From Nocardioides sp. (GTDB lineage Bacteria > Actinomycetota > Actinomycetes > Propionibacteriales > Nocardioidaceae): 44,941 nt of DNA. The stretch is from assembly GCF_016462705.1 (NCBI RefSeq), contig NZ_JAEMSS010000007.1, positions 1-44,941 of the forward strand, given 5' to 3'. The translations under genes and the position numbers were made by a program. Below are positions 9,692 through 16,907 of the stretch, one piece after another (the stretch's first letter is position 1; each line of letters begins with the position of its first letter). The notes below the pieces were generated by a model. That model worked only from the letters and a program-made list of their open reading frames with translations, was not told the origin of the DNA and searched no databases.

Positions 9692-9737
9692 GGTTGTCAA
9701 TGTTAGTCCGAGGGGCTTACCTTGACACTCATGTCAA
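9686..9737. promoter_or_regulatory. Paired TetR operators over the two divergent start codons
   Basis: TGACA-TGGT-TGTCA (9686-9699) covers the tetR start codon at 9691-9689. TTGACA-CTCA-TGTCAA (9722-9737) is a perfect palindrome covering the neighbouring ATG at 9731. The two share the TTGACA-N4-TGTCAA design (one end mismatch in the first copy) and their centres are 37 bases apart. Each lies over the predicted start point of a leaderless transcript, so binding would block both initiation of transcription and any use of the start codon. Confidence 0.7.
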
Positions 9738-10108
9738 AGATAATCAGGACCGCCGACGACCTGGCGCAATACTTGATCGACTACCCGCGGGAGATCGCCT
9801 TCGGGGACGAGCCCCCGGAGACGGTGCTCGACCGGTATCACACCCCCGACTACGTGGTGGTCAACGACGGGATCGAGCTGGATCGCCAACGGCTGTTGGA
9901 CCACGTGCGACCGGCACGCAAGCGAGCCGCCGATGTCGGCGTCGAGGTGCACGACGCGCTGGTCGTCGGCGACCGGGTGGCGGCCCGGTTCGTGCTGACG
10001 GCGCAGCTGCGCAAGGGCACCGAGGTCGCGACGGAGGTGCACATGTTCGGCACCCTCGCGCCCGACGGTCGGCTACGTCGCGCCGACCAGATCACCCGGA
10101 CCCTCTGA
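9731..10108 (+). CDS. SnoaL/NTF2-like fold small protein
   Basis: Start ATG 9731 (125 residues) lies seven bases after a TACCTT -10 box, consistent with a leaderless mRNA. A TTG at 9722 has GAGGGG six bases upstream and is an alternative that would add three residues. The content (YHTPDYVVVNDGIELDRQRL, then VVGDRVAARFVLTAQLRKG and HMFGTLAPDGRLRRADQIT) is typical of SnoaL-like polyketide cyclase/NTF2 fold proteins, which bind small hydrophobic ligands or act as cyclases or hydrolases. It is the evident target of the divergent TetR repressor. Ligand unknown. Confidence 0.82.
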   Translation: MSKIIRTADDLAQYLIDYPREIAFGDEPPETVLDRYHTPDYVVVNDGIELDRQRLLDHVRPARKRAADVGVEVHDALVVGDRVAARFVLTAQLRKGTEVATEVHMFGTLAPDGRLRRADQITRTL

Positions 10109-10168
10109 GGCACGGCTTCCGACCGGTCCGGCCACCTCAGAGCGATCGCGATCTAAGCCATTCTCCCG

Positions 10169-10236
10169 ATGTCTCGGCCTACCTCAGATCGGCATCCTGA
10201 GGCACCTCAGGACGCCGAGCGAGGAAGTGCCAGACA
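10169..10236 (+). promoter_or_regulatory. Leader of the WhiB7-like gene with CTCAG repeats and an 18-bp palindrome
   Basis: TCCTGAGG-CA-CCTCAGGA at 10195-10212 is a perfect palindrome 24 bases before the whiB start. Further CCTCAG copies lie at 10135-10140 and 10182-10187. A small frame opening at ATG 10169 runs through this leader and overlaps the whiB start, so it could be an upstream open frame. WhiB7 genes in other actinobacteria are known for long leaders with an upstream frame and antibiotic-responsive attenuation; a matching role here is inference. Confidence 0.4.
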
Positions 10237-10464
10237 GTGTTGTCGTTACCGTGCCAACGTCGGCCGGAGCTGTTCTTCGAGACCTACGGCCGCGCGCTCG
10301 ACCTGGCCAAGGAGCTGTGCGCGGACTGCCCGATCCGGCGCGAGTGCCTCTCCGCGGCGCTCGAGCGTGGTGAGCCGCACGGCGTGTGGAGCGGCCAGAT
10401 CCTGATCGACGGCGCGATCGTCGCCGTGAAGCGAGGCCCCGGCCGCCCGCGCCGCGCCGCTTGA
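10237..10464 (+). CDS. WhiB-family iron-sulfur regulator, WhiB7-like
   Basis: GTG 10237 is preceded by GAGGAA ten bases upstream. The 75-residue protein has the four cluster-binding cysteines C6, C28, C31 and C37 (CxxC plus Cx5C), then GVWSG, and ends with KRGPGRPRR, an AT-hook-like tail. The tail and the GQILIDGAIVAVKR segment resemble WhiB7, the activator of intrinsic antibiotic resistance, more than WhiB1 or WhiB2. Two differences stand out: the usual GVWGG turn reads GVWSG, and the N-terminus before the first Cys is only five residues. WhiB proteins bind a 4Fe-4S cluster and the primary sigma factor. Confidence 0.85.
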   Translation: MLSLPCQRRPELFFETYGRALDLAKELCADCPIRRECLSAALERGEPHGVWSGQILIDGAIVAVKRGPGRPRRAA

Positions 10465-10513
10465 AGCGCCGGCCGAGCCAAGCTCAGGAGGCAGGGCCTC
10501 AGCCCGTTCCTGT

Positions 10514-10541
10514 ATCGCCGATAAGCGACATTATGTCAATA
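10514..10541 (+). other. dif: Candidate chromosomal dif site (XerC/XerD recombination site)
   Basis: A 28-base AT-rich stretch in an otherwise GC-rich gap has the 11-6-11 architecture of dif: XerC-side arm ATCGCCGATAA (10514-10524), centre GCGACA (10525-10530), XerD-side arm TTATGTCAATA (10531-10541). The E. coli site has arms GGTGCGCATAA and TTATGTTAAAT with a six-base centre, so the inner ATAA-N6-TTATGT is identical and nine of eleven XerD-arm bases match. It lies outside genes, between the WhiB-like gene and the end of a methyltransferase gene. dif is where XerC and XerD resolve chromosome dimers at the terminus, with help from FtsK. Confidence 0.68.
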
Positions 10542-10608
10542 CGTCTCCGCGAGAGGGGTCCCACCACCTGACCCGGACCGCGCTCCACTGCCCCACTGGC
10601 CGGGCCGG

Positions 10609-11382
10609 TCAGCGATGAGGGATCGGCCTCAGCCGGAACACCAGGATGCCGAGATACTTGTTCAGCACCGCCTGCTTGTGCGGGTGGCGTGCGGCGGCGT
10701 CATCGGTCATCCGCGGCTCGGCGGCGGCCTCGATCCACAGCCCGGCCGCGCTGAACGTGTTCAGCAGGTCCGACATCGTGTACGGGCGCTTGGTGAGTGT
10801 CACCTGCTCGTCCCAGCTGCGGTGCCGGTACGCGAACGACTCGGTCGCGAAGTACTCCTCGCCCAGCGTCGTCCCGTTCTGCTCCGCTCGCTCGATCGCG
10901 TACCGGACCGGTTGCGTCCGGGTGAGCAGGATGAAGCCGTCCTCGGTCAGCATCGCGCGCGCGGTCCTCAACGCCTCGACCCCGTCTGCGGCGTACCCGA
11001 AGGACTGCAGGAACAGGATCCGGTCGAACCTCCGGCCCGCGAGCCCGGGCACCGCAGCCAGGTCGGAGAGATCGCCCTCGAGGAGCTGGACGCCCGGTGG
11101 CGGTGCGATGAAGCTCCCGCTGATGTCCACCCCGACCGCCGGGGTCGCCCCTTCCCCGGCCAGCTGTGCGAGCTTGGCCCCGTTGCCGCAGCCGGCGTCG
11201 AGGACCGCCAGTCCGGTGACGTCCCCGAGCATGGCGCGCTGCGCAGGCCACTCGACGAGCCGGTCCAGCGAGTCCTCGCGAGTGCGCGCCCGCTCGTAGC
11301 CCGACGCGAGCGCCTGCCAGGGCCGGCTCGAGTCACCGTCGGCCAGGTCGGCCGTGTGACGTGCCGAGTGCCCCTCCACCAT
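10609..11382 (-). CDS. SAM-dependent class I methyltransferase
   Basis: The 257-residue protein starts at ATG 11382. The SAM-binding loop is VLDAGCGNGAKLAQLAGEG and the acidic partner of the second strand lies in AVGVDISGSFI; LLEGDLSDL and FDRILFLQSFGYA are the following motif positions. A CATGAT box six bases before the ATG may serve as a -10, giving a leaderless message. The substrate is not evident. It is divergent from the GNAT gene and its end faces the dif-like region. Confidence 0.82.
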   Translation of the reverse strand: MVEGHSARHTADLADGDSSRPWQALASGYERARTREDSLDRLVEWPAQRAMLGDVTGLAVLDAGCGNGAKLAQLAGEGATPAVGVDISGSFIAPPPGVQLLEGDLSDLAAVPGLAGRRFDRILFLQSFGYAADGVEALRTARAMLTEDGFILLTRTQPVRYAIERAEQNGTTLGEEYFATESFAYRHRSWDEQVTLTKRPYTMSDLLNTFSAAGLWIEAAAEPRMTDDAAARHPHKQAVLNKYLGILVFRLRPIPHR

Positions 11383-11479
11383 GACGGGATCATGCCTGAC
11401 GCCCGGGCACCGCTCCCGCTGCGGACCTGGTCGGTATTGCCGCGCGTTCCATGGTTCCGGACACGTATCGTCCTGCGGC

Positions 11480-12016
11480 GTGACCGAGCTCCGCACTGAC
11501 CGTCTGCTCCTGCGCCCGGTCCGCGAGTCCGACCTCGACCGGATGCTGGAGTACCGGAACCTGCCCGAGGTCACGCAGTGGCTGCTCCGGACCGTGGTGG
11601 ATCCCGACGCGTTCCGCGAGGCGTGGCGCGCCGCCGGCGACAACCCCGACGACCACAGCGTCGCCGTGCTCCTCGACGGTGTCGTCATCGGCACCGTCTC
11701 GTTCGAGCTGACCGACGGCATGGGGCAGCCCGGGATGCCGACCCGCACCGAGGCGGGGCTCGGCTACACCTTCGACCCGGCGTACGGCGGCCACGGCTAC
11801 GCCACCGAGGCGGTGCGCGCCGTGCTGGCGAGGGCGTTCGACGAGCTCGGCGTCCATCGGGTCACCGCGGGCTGCTTCGCCGACAACATCGCGTCGGTGC
11901 GGGTCCTGGAGAAGGTCGGCATGCGCCGCGAGCAGCACGGCGTCGAGGACTCCTGGCACGCCGAGCTCGGCTGGGTCGACGGCCTGACCTTTGCGATGCT
12001 CCGCAGCGACCGGTGA
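11480..12016 (+). CDS. GNAT-family N-acetyltransferase (RimJ/RimL type)
   Basis: GTG 11480 gives 178 residues that begin MTELRTDRLLLRPVRESDLD, the standard opening of RimJ/RimL-like acetyltransferases. The acetyl-CoA loop is in GYTFDPAYGGHGYATEAVRA and the C-terminal part carries CFADNIASVRVLEKVGMRRE, both diagnostic. A TATCGT box lies eight bases before the start, so it may be nearly leaderless. Targets of this class include ribosomal protein N-termini, antibiotics and small amines; none can be chosen here. Confidence 0.9.
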   Translation: MTELRTDRLLLRPVRESDLDRMLEYRNLPEVTQWLLRTVVDPDAFREAWRAAGDNPDDHSVAVLLDGVVIGTVSFELTDGMGQPGMPTRTEAGLGYTFDPAYGGHGYATEAVRAVLARAFDELGVHRVTAGCFADNIASVRVLEKVGMRREQHGVEDSWHAELGWVDGLTFAMLRSDR

Positions 12017-12035
12017 CGACCCGGGTCGGTCCGGC

Positions 12036-12773
12036 TCAGCGCTGCCGGACTGCGACCAGCACCCCGATCTTGTCGATCCGGTGCTCCGGGTTGTCGAACT
12101 CGTCGGCCCAGTAGTTCCCCTCGGCGTGGTCCTCCTGCGTCGCGCAGGTCGACAGCGTGATCATCGCCTCGGTGGGTGACGCACCGGGACGACCCGGCAC
12201 CGCCGCCCGCTGCGCCCGCAGCGAGGCGGGCGATCGGAACGATGTCTCGCGGGTGCCGGTGACCAGGTAGACATAACGTGTGGTGGCTCCCCCGGCCTCG
12301 CGGACGTCGACGAGCACCCGTTCGCCACGGCGTACGTCGGGGAGGAACTCGAAGGCCCGCGTGGACGACGTCCGGTGCGCGGTGACCTGGTAGTTGCCGA
12401 TGCCGCCGGGCCCCACGCCGCCCCGCGGCCCGTGCGGACTGGCGGCGAGGCCCCCGTTCTGGATCTCCGTCCCGGGGGCGTCGTCGGTCCAGCCGACGTA
12501 CGGCACCACGGCGACCCGCACGTCGATCGACGGGATCCGCAGGACTGCGCGGCGCGGCCGGCCGTCACCTGGCTGCGGACCCACGGGCTCCGCGACCGGT
12601 TCGACCTCGGGCGTGCCGGTCGCGGGCGGTGCGGTGCTCGGAGCCGGCAGTGGCGACGAGCCGGCGGAGCCGGTCGATCTCCTGGGCTCCGGCTCCGCCT
12701 GCGTGGCGGCGTCCCCCGCGCACGCCTGCAGGGCGAGTGCGAGGGTGAGGCCGAGGAGTGCCCGGGCAGTCAT
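12036..12773 (-). CDS. Sortase-domain lipoprotein (class E/F-like)
   Basis: ATG 12773 gives 245 residues. The N-terminus is a lipoprotein signal with Cys18 (LALQAC), followed by a Pro/Ser/Thr-rich linker to about residue 70 and a sortase domain. Catalytic residues are visible: His133 in VTAHRTS, Cys210 in LSTCATQ and Arg232 in EHRIDKIGVLV. Sortases cleave C-terminal sorting signals and join proteins to the wall or to each other outside the membrane. Most are anchored by a membrane helix, so a lipid anchor is uncommon. No sorting-signal substrate lies in the window. It lies 56 bases after the LLM oxidoreductase gene on the same strand. Confidence 0.85.
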   Translation of the reverse strand: MTARALLGLTLALALQACAGDAATQAEPEPRRSTGSAGSSPLPAPSTAPPATGTPEVEPVAEPVGPQPGDGRPRRAVLRIPSIDVRVAVVPYVGWTDDAPGTEIQNGGLAASPHGPRGGVGPGGIGNYQVTAHRTSSTRAFEFLPDVRRGERVLVDVREAGGATTRYVYLVTGTRETSFRSPASLRAQRAAVPGRPGASPTEAMITLSTCATQEDHAEGNYWADEFDNPEHRIDKIGVLVAVRQR

Positions 12774-12829
12774 CCGACCAGCATGGCGCGCGCCCCCAAT
12801 CCCGGAGCCCCGTCCAGGCGCTGCCCGGG

Positions 12830-13699
12830 CTAGATCGTCGCGAGCCGGGGCAGCACGCCGTCGCAGACAGTGGTGGCCCACGCGACCGGGTCGTCGGTCA
12901 TGGGGACGGTGGTCACCAAGGTGATCCCGAGGGCGGCGTACTGCTCCATCTCGGCCAGGAACCCGTCCGGGTCCCCCACCGGGTCGAACACGCCGAGGAT
13001 CGACTTCTCGATCCGGTCGTAGTCGGTGCCCTGGTCGTCGCAGTGGCCGCGCAGCACCTCGAGCTTGTGGGCGACCGTCTCGGGGCCCTGGGCGAACAGG
13101 TTGCAGGCATCGGCGTACTGGGCGACCATCCGCAGCGTCTTCCGCTCACCACTCCCCCCGACCAGGATCGGCGGGTGCGGACGCTGCACCGGCGGCGGCA
13201 CGCAGACCGTCTCGGCCAGCCGGTAGTGCCGACCCTCGAACGCGCCGTCGTCGCCGCTCCACATCTGCCGACAGATCTGCAGGGTCTCCTCGAGCCGCTC
13301 GAACCGCTCGGCGGTCGACGGGAACGGGACGCCGAGCCCGGCGTGCTCGCGGTCGTACCACGCGGCGCCGAGCCCGAGCATCGCGCGGCCGCCCGACAGG
13401 ACGTCGAGGGTGGTCACCGTCTTGGCGAGGAGGCCGGGGTACCGGTACGTCGTGCCGGTCACCAGGAGGCTCAGACGCACCCGCTCGGTGACCGCCGCGA
13501 GGTAGCCGAGCGTCGTGTAGCCCTCGAGCATCGGCTGCTCGGGCCCACCGAGGTCCTCCATCTGGAACCAGTGGTCCATCACCGTGAAGAGGGAGGCGCC
13601 ACCCTGGTCGGCGACCCTGGCCGTCTCGGCCAGTCGGTCGGCCAGGCGGTCCTGCCACTGCGGGTGGGTGAAGTTCGCGTAGTGAACGCCGAGCTGCAT
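12830..13699 (-). CDS. LLM-class F420-dependent oxidoreductase
   Basis: ATG 13699 gives 289 residues. The luciferase-like TIM-barrel signature is clear: MQLGVHYANFTHPQ at the start, SLFTVMDHWFQ, VTGTTYRYPGLLAKTVTTLD, then SGGRAMLGLGAAWYDREH, and HPPILVGGSGERKTLR near residue 180. This subgroup uses coenzyme F420, which actinobacteria make, to reduce small organic molecules. A TAGTGT box six bases upstream on the minus strand predicts a leaderless transcript. It is divergent from the gene at 13737 with a 37-base gap. Confidence 0.92.
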   Translation of the reverse strand: MQLGVHYANFTHPQWQDRLADRLAETARVADQGGASLFTVMDHWFQMEDLGGPEQPMLEGYTTLGYLAAVTERVRLSLLVTGTTYRYPGLLAKTVTTLDVLSGGRAMLGLGAAWYDREHAGLGVPFPSTAERFERLEETLQICRQMWSGDDGAFEGRHYRLAETVCVPPPVQRPHPPILVGGSGERKTLRMVAQYADACNLFAQGPETVAHKLEVLRGHCDDQGTDYDRIEKSILGVFDPVGDPDGFLAEMEQYAALGITLVTTVPMTDDPVAWATTVCDGVLPRLATI

Positions 13700-13736
13700 G
13701 CATCGACACTAGGGGTGCCCTGGGTACCTGTGGCCC
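13700..13736. promoter_or_regulatory. 37-bp divergent promoter region
   Basis: On the minus strand TAGTGT (13711-13706) lies six bases before the ATG of the LLM oxidoreductase. On the plus strand TACCTG (13725-13730) lies six bases before GTG 13737. No Shine-Dalgarno sequence precedes either start. Both genes therefore look leaderless, with -35 regions that must lie inside or across the opposite promoter. Confidence 0.5.
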
Positions 13737-14189
13737 GTGACGGACGAGCCACTCCCCCAGCACCAGCGCCCCGACGGCGTCAGCGACGCGACGGTCGAGG
13801 CCCTCGGAAGGGTCAGCGAGGCCCTGGAGGCCGTCGAGGCCGCCCGCGGGTTCCTCTACAGCTTCCACCGACTGTCCGGGACCGCCGACCTGACCCTGGG
13901 CGAGGGCGTCGACGGGCTGCGCAAGGCCGGGCACACCCAGCTCGCGGACCGGATCGACCGGGAGCTCGTCGGCCGCAACGTCCTGCAGGGACGCTGGACG
14001 TTCCAGATCATGGAGGAGTACGACGACGGCTACTACGCCACCTTCAAGGAGCTCGAGCAGGCGGCGCGCGACGAGCTGGTCGGCGGCCGGCGCCACCTCT
14101 ACGAGGCCGAGATGAAGGAGGACCGGCGTACCGCCGGCGACCCCGGTCACGAGGCGGTCCCCGACGACAGCGGACCGCAGTCCCCGTAG
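13737..14189 (+). CDS. Conserved-looking helical protein of unknown function
   Basis: The 150-residue acidic protein starts at GTG 13737. It is predicted mostly helical: VSDATVEALGRVSEALEAVE, then a central part with FHRLSGTADLTLGEGVDGLR and WTFQIMEEYDDGYYATFKEL, and a disordered Asp/Pro-rich tail. It has no signal peptide or membrane segment. I do not recognise a named domain. Codon use is like its neighbours. It is followed by the D-threonine-aldolase-like gene 31 bases later. Confidence 0.7.
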   Translation: MTDEPLPQHQRPDGVSDATVEALGRVSEALEAVEAARGFLYSFHRLSGTADLTLGEGVDGLRKAGHTQLADRIDRELVGRNVLQGRWTFQIMEEYDDGYYATFKELEQAARDELVGGRRHLYEAEMKEDRRTAGDPGHEAVPDDSGPQSP

Positions 14190-14220
14190 CCGAGCCGTAG
14201 CCGAGCCCTAGCCTGGTCCC

Positions 14221-15276
14221 GTGCCTGCGCCCACGCCCTACCTCCAGGTCGACCTGGCCCGGATGCGGCGCAACGTCCGGGACGCCGCCGAGCGGGCCGG
14301 TGTCGCAATGGTCGCGCTGCGGCCCCACGCCAAGACCCACAAGAGCGTGGAGATCGCCCGGCTCCAGCTCTCCTCCGGCGCCGCCGGGCTGACCGTCGCC
14401 ACGATCGGCGAGGCCGAGGTCTTCGTCCGGCACGGGTGCACCGACGTGTTCATCGCCTACCCGCTGTGGCTCGACGACCGCGCCGCCGGACGGCTCCGCG
14501 ACCTCTCCAACCGGGCCGCCGTCGCCTTCGGGGTCGACTCCGTCGCGGCGGCGGCGAACGCCGGGCGGCTGCTCGGCGGCACGGACGTCGAGGTCCTGGT
14601 CGAGGTGGACAGCGGGCAGCACCGCACGGGCTGCCCTCCCGACGACGCCGGCCAGGTCGCGGCGGTGGCCGCCCGCGCCGGGATGCGGGTCCGCGGTGTC
14701 TTCACCTTCCCCGGCCACGCCTACTCCCCCGGCGGCGCCGCCACCGCGGCCGAGGACGAGCGGCGCGCGCTGGCCGCGGCCCGGGACGCCGTCCAGGCCC
14801 ACGGGCTGGACGTCCGGGTCGTCAGTGGTGGCTCGACACCGAGCCTGTGGGACACCGACACCCGCACCGTCACCGAGGTCCGGCCGGGGGTCTACGTGTT
14901 CGGGGACGCCCAGCAGTGGGAGCTCGGCACGATGGCGCCGGAGGACATCTCGCTGACCGCGGTCGCCACCGTGGTCAGCCACGCGGGTGGCCGAGCCGTC
15001 CTCGACGCGGGGAGCAAGGTGCTCGGTGCCGACCGCGCGCCCTACGCCACCGGCTTCGGGCGCCTGCTCGACCATCCTGACGCCAGGATCGCGGCGCTGT
15101 CCGAGCACCACGCCGTCGTCGACCTCGGCGGGGCCCCGCTCCCCCGCCTCGGCGAGACCGTCCGGGTCGTGCCCAACCACGTCTGCGCGGCGGTCAACCT
15201 CGCCGACAGCCTGTGGGTCGAGGAGCACGGCTCCCTGCGCGCCTGGCCGGCCTCGGCCCGCGGACGCAACGGGTGA
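14221..15276 (+). CDS. PLP-dependent D-threonine aldolase / D-serine dehydratase-like enzyme
   Basis: GTG 14221 follows a TAGCCT box by six bases, suggesting a leaderless mRNA; two copies of an 11-base repeat (GTAGCCGAGCC) precede it. The 351-residue protein opens with TPYLQVDLARMRRNV and has the PLP lysine K38 in RPHAKTHKS, on the alanine-racemase-like barrel. Metal ligands typical of DSD1/D-threonine aldolases are present in PNHVC (His320, Cys322). Such enzymes cleave or dehydrate D-3-hydroxy amino acids with a divalent metal. Which D-amino acid is used cannot be told. Confidence 0.88.
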   Translation: MPAPTPYLQVDLARMRRNVRDAAERAGVAMVALRPHAKTHKSVEIARLQLSSGAAGLTVATIGEAEVFVRHGCTDVFIAYPLWLDDRAAGRLRDLSNRAAVAFGVDSVAAAANAGRLLGGTDVEVLVEVDSGQHRTGCPPDDAGQVAAVAARAGMRVRGVFTFPGHAYSPGGAATAAEDERRALAAARDAVQAHGLDVRVVSGGSTPSLWDTDTRTVTEVRPGVYVFGDAQQWELGTMAPEDISLTAVATVVSHAGGRAVLDAGSKVLGADRAPYATGFGRLLDHPDARIAALSEHHAVVDLGGAPLPRLGETVRVVPNHVCAAVNLADSLWVEEHGSLRAWPASARGRNG

Positions 15277-15299
15277 GCCACACCCCTACGATTCACGGC

Positions 15300-16016
15300 A
15301 TGCTGACGCGCTTGGCTGCCCTCGCCCTGCTGTCCGTCGTCGTGCTCGCCGGCTGTGGTGGCGACGACGGCGAGGACGACACCGCCAAGGACTCGGCGAA
15401 CCCGTCGGCGCGCAGCTCGGGCACTCCCGAGGGAAGCGGCGACCCGGCCGCCGTGGCCTGCGACTACCCCGCCGACCCACCGGAGATGCCCGTCGCCCGG
15501 GAGGTCGACGCACCGCCCCAGGAGCCCACCGTCGGCGGCGAGGTGAAGGTGACGATGGTGACGAGCCTGGGCGACCTGGAGGTCACCCTCGACGCGGACG
15601 CCGCCCCGTGCACCGTCAACTCGTTCGTCTCGCTCGCCGAGCAGGGCTACTACGACGACTCGCCCTGCCACCGGCTGACCACCTTGGACGACAGCGGCAT
15701 CGCGGTGCTTCAGTGCGGCGACCCCACCGGTATGGGCACGGGCGGACCCGGTTACCACTACGCCGACGAGCTCACCGGCGCCGAGACCTACGGGCCCGGC
15801 ACCTTGGCGATGGCCAACCGCGGTGAGGACACCAACGGCAGCCAGTTCTTCATCGTCTACGACGACACGCCGCTGCCCCCGAGCTACACGGTCTTCGGCA
15901 GCATCGCCGACGTGGCGCCCGTGGTCGAGCTGGCCGACAAGGGGACCGTCACGCTCGACACCGGGGTCACCGCCCCGACCGAGGACGTCGACATCCAGCA
16001 GCTCGTCTGGCAGTGA
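15300..16016 (+). CDS. Cyclophilin-type peptidyl-prolyl isomerase lipoprotein
   Basis: ATG 15300 gives 238 residues and lies seven bases after TACGAT. The lipobox VLAGC places the acylated Cys19, so the protein is exported and anchored to the outer face of the membrane. After a charged linker a cyclophilin domain spans about 80-235: TSLGDLEVTLDADAAPCTVN, GPGTLAMANRGEDTNGSQFF and VFGSIADVAPVVELADKG. The usual FHRxxxxFMxQGGD segment is altered to CHRLTTLDDSGIAVLQCGD, so activity may be modified. Two Cys in this segment could form a disulfide outside the cell. It converges with the SDR gene, three bases apart. Confidence 0.9.
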   Translation: MLTRLAALALLSVVVLAGCGGDDGEDDTAKDSANPSARSSGTPEGSGDPAAVACDYPADPPEMPVAREVDAPPQEPTVGGEVKVTMVTSLGDLEVTLDADAAPCTVNSFVSLAEQGYYDDSPCHRLTTLDDSGIAVLQCGDPTGMGTGGPGYHYADELTGAETYGPGTLAMANRGEDTNGSQFFIVYDDTPLPPSYTVFGSIADVAPVVELADKGTVTLDTGVTAPTEDVDIQQLVWQ

Positions 16017-16019
16017 CGG

Positions 16020-16907
16020 CTACGGCTGGACGAACGGGAACGTCACTCCGCTGAGCCGCTCCGACTCGTCCCAGAGCGCCCTGGCGAGGTCCGGGTCCAG
16101 TGCCCGGTCGCTGCGGCCGACGGGAGTGGGCCACCCCACCATCTCGCGCAGCCGGTGCGGACCGAGGTAGGTGTTGCCCGGCACGTCCATCGTCGCTGCG
16201 TAGAGGGTCGGCAGCGCGCCCTGCCAGGAGGGCATGCCGATCAGCCGGTGCCCGTACTTCCCGACCAGCTGCTTGGCCCTGCTGCCCGACCCCGACGTGA
16301 TGGCGGTCGAGGTCGTGCCCGGGTGGGCTCCGGTGACCCGCAACCTCGAGCCCACCGCGGTGAGACGCCGCTGGAGCTCGGCCAGGAACAGCAGGTTGGC
16401 GAGCTTGGAGGCGCCGTACGCCGCGTAGGGCACGTAGCGACGCCGCTGCCACCCGAGGTCGTCGAGGTCGAGCCGGCCGGCCCGGTGCGAGGCGGAGCCG
16501 ACGACCACGACCCGGTCGGTCAGCCGCGGCAGCAGCAGGTTGGCGAGCGCGAAGTGCCCGAGGTGGTTGGTGGCGAAGTGCAGCTCCACCCCGTCGGGCG
16601 ACAACCCGTACGGCAGACCGAGCACGCCGGCGTTGTTGACCAGGACGTCGACCGCATCGAGCCCGTCCGCGAACGCGCGTACCGAGGAGAGGTCCGCGAC
16701 GTCGAGCTGCGCCACCTCCACCTCGCCGGTCATCTGCTCGGCGGCCGCGCGTCCCTTGGCCGGGTCGCGCACGCCCAGCACCACCCGGGCGCCGGCCCCG
16801 GCGAGGGCCTTGGCGGTCTCGAGGCCGATCCCGCTGCTGGCGCCCGTGACGACGAACGTCCGGCCGTCCTGTCGCGGGACCTCGCGCCACGCCTGGACGC
16901 GAGGCAT
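16020..16907 (-). CDS. Short-chain dehydrogenase/reductase (retinol-dehydrogenase-like)
   Basis: ATG 16907 overlaps the TGA of the OsmC gene by one base (TGATG), so the two are coupled. The 295-residue protein has the classical SDR set: cofactor loop TGASSGIG at 21-28, NNAG at 91-94, Ser140 in GSAS, and catalytic Tyr164 and Lys168 in YGASK. VRDPAKG after the second strand suggests NADP. The C-terminal half resembles WW-domain oxidoreductase/retinol-dehydrogenase-like bacterial proteins (HPGTTSTAI). Substrate unknown. Confidence 0.92.
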   Translation of the reverse strand: MPRVQAWREVPRQDGRTFVVTGASSGIGLETAKALAGAGARVVLGVRDPAKGRAAAEQMTGEVEVAQLDVADLSSVRAFADGLDAVDVLVNNAGVLGLPYGLSPDGVELHFATNHLGHFALANLLLPRLTDRVVVVGSASHRAGRLDLDDLGWQRRRYVPYAAYGASKLANLLFLAELQRRLTAVGSRLRVTGAHPGTTSTAITSGSGSRAKQLVGKYGHRLIGMPSWQGALPTLYAATMDVPGNTYLGPHRLREMVGWPTPVGRSDRALDPDLARALWDESERLSGVTFPFVQP

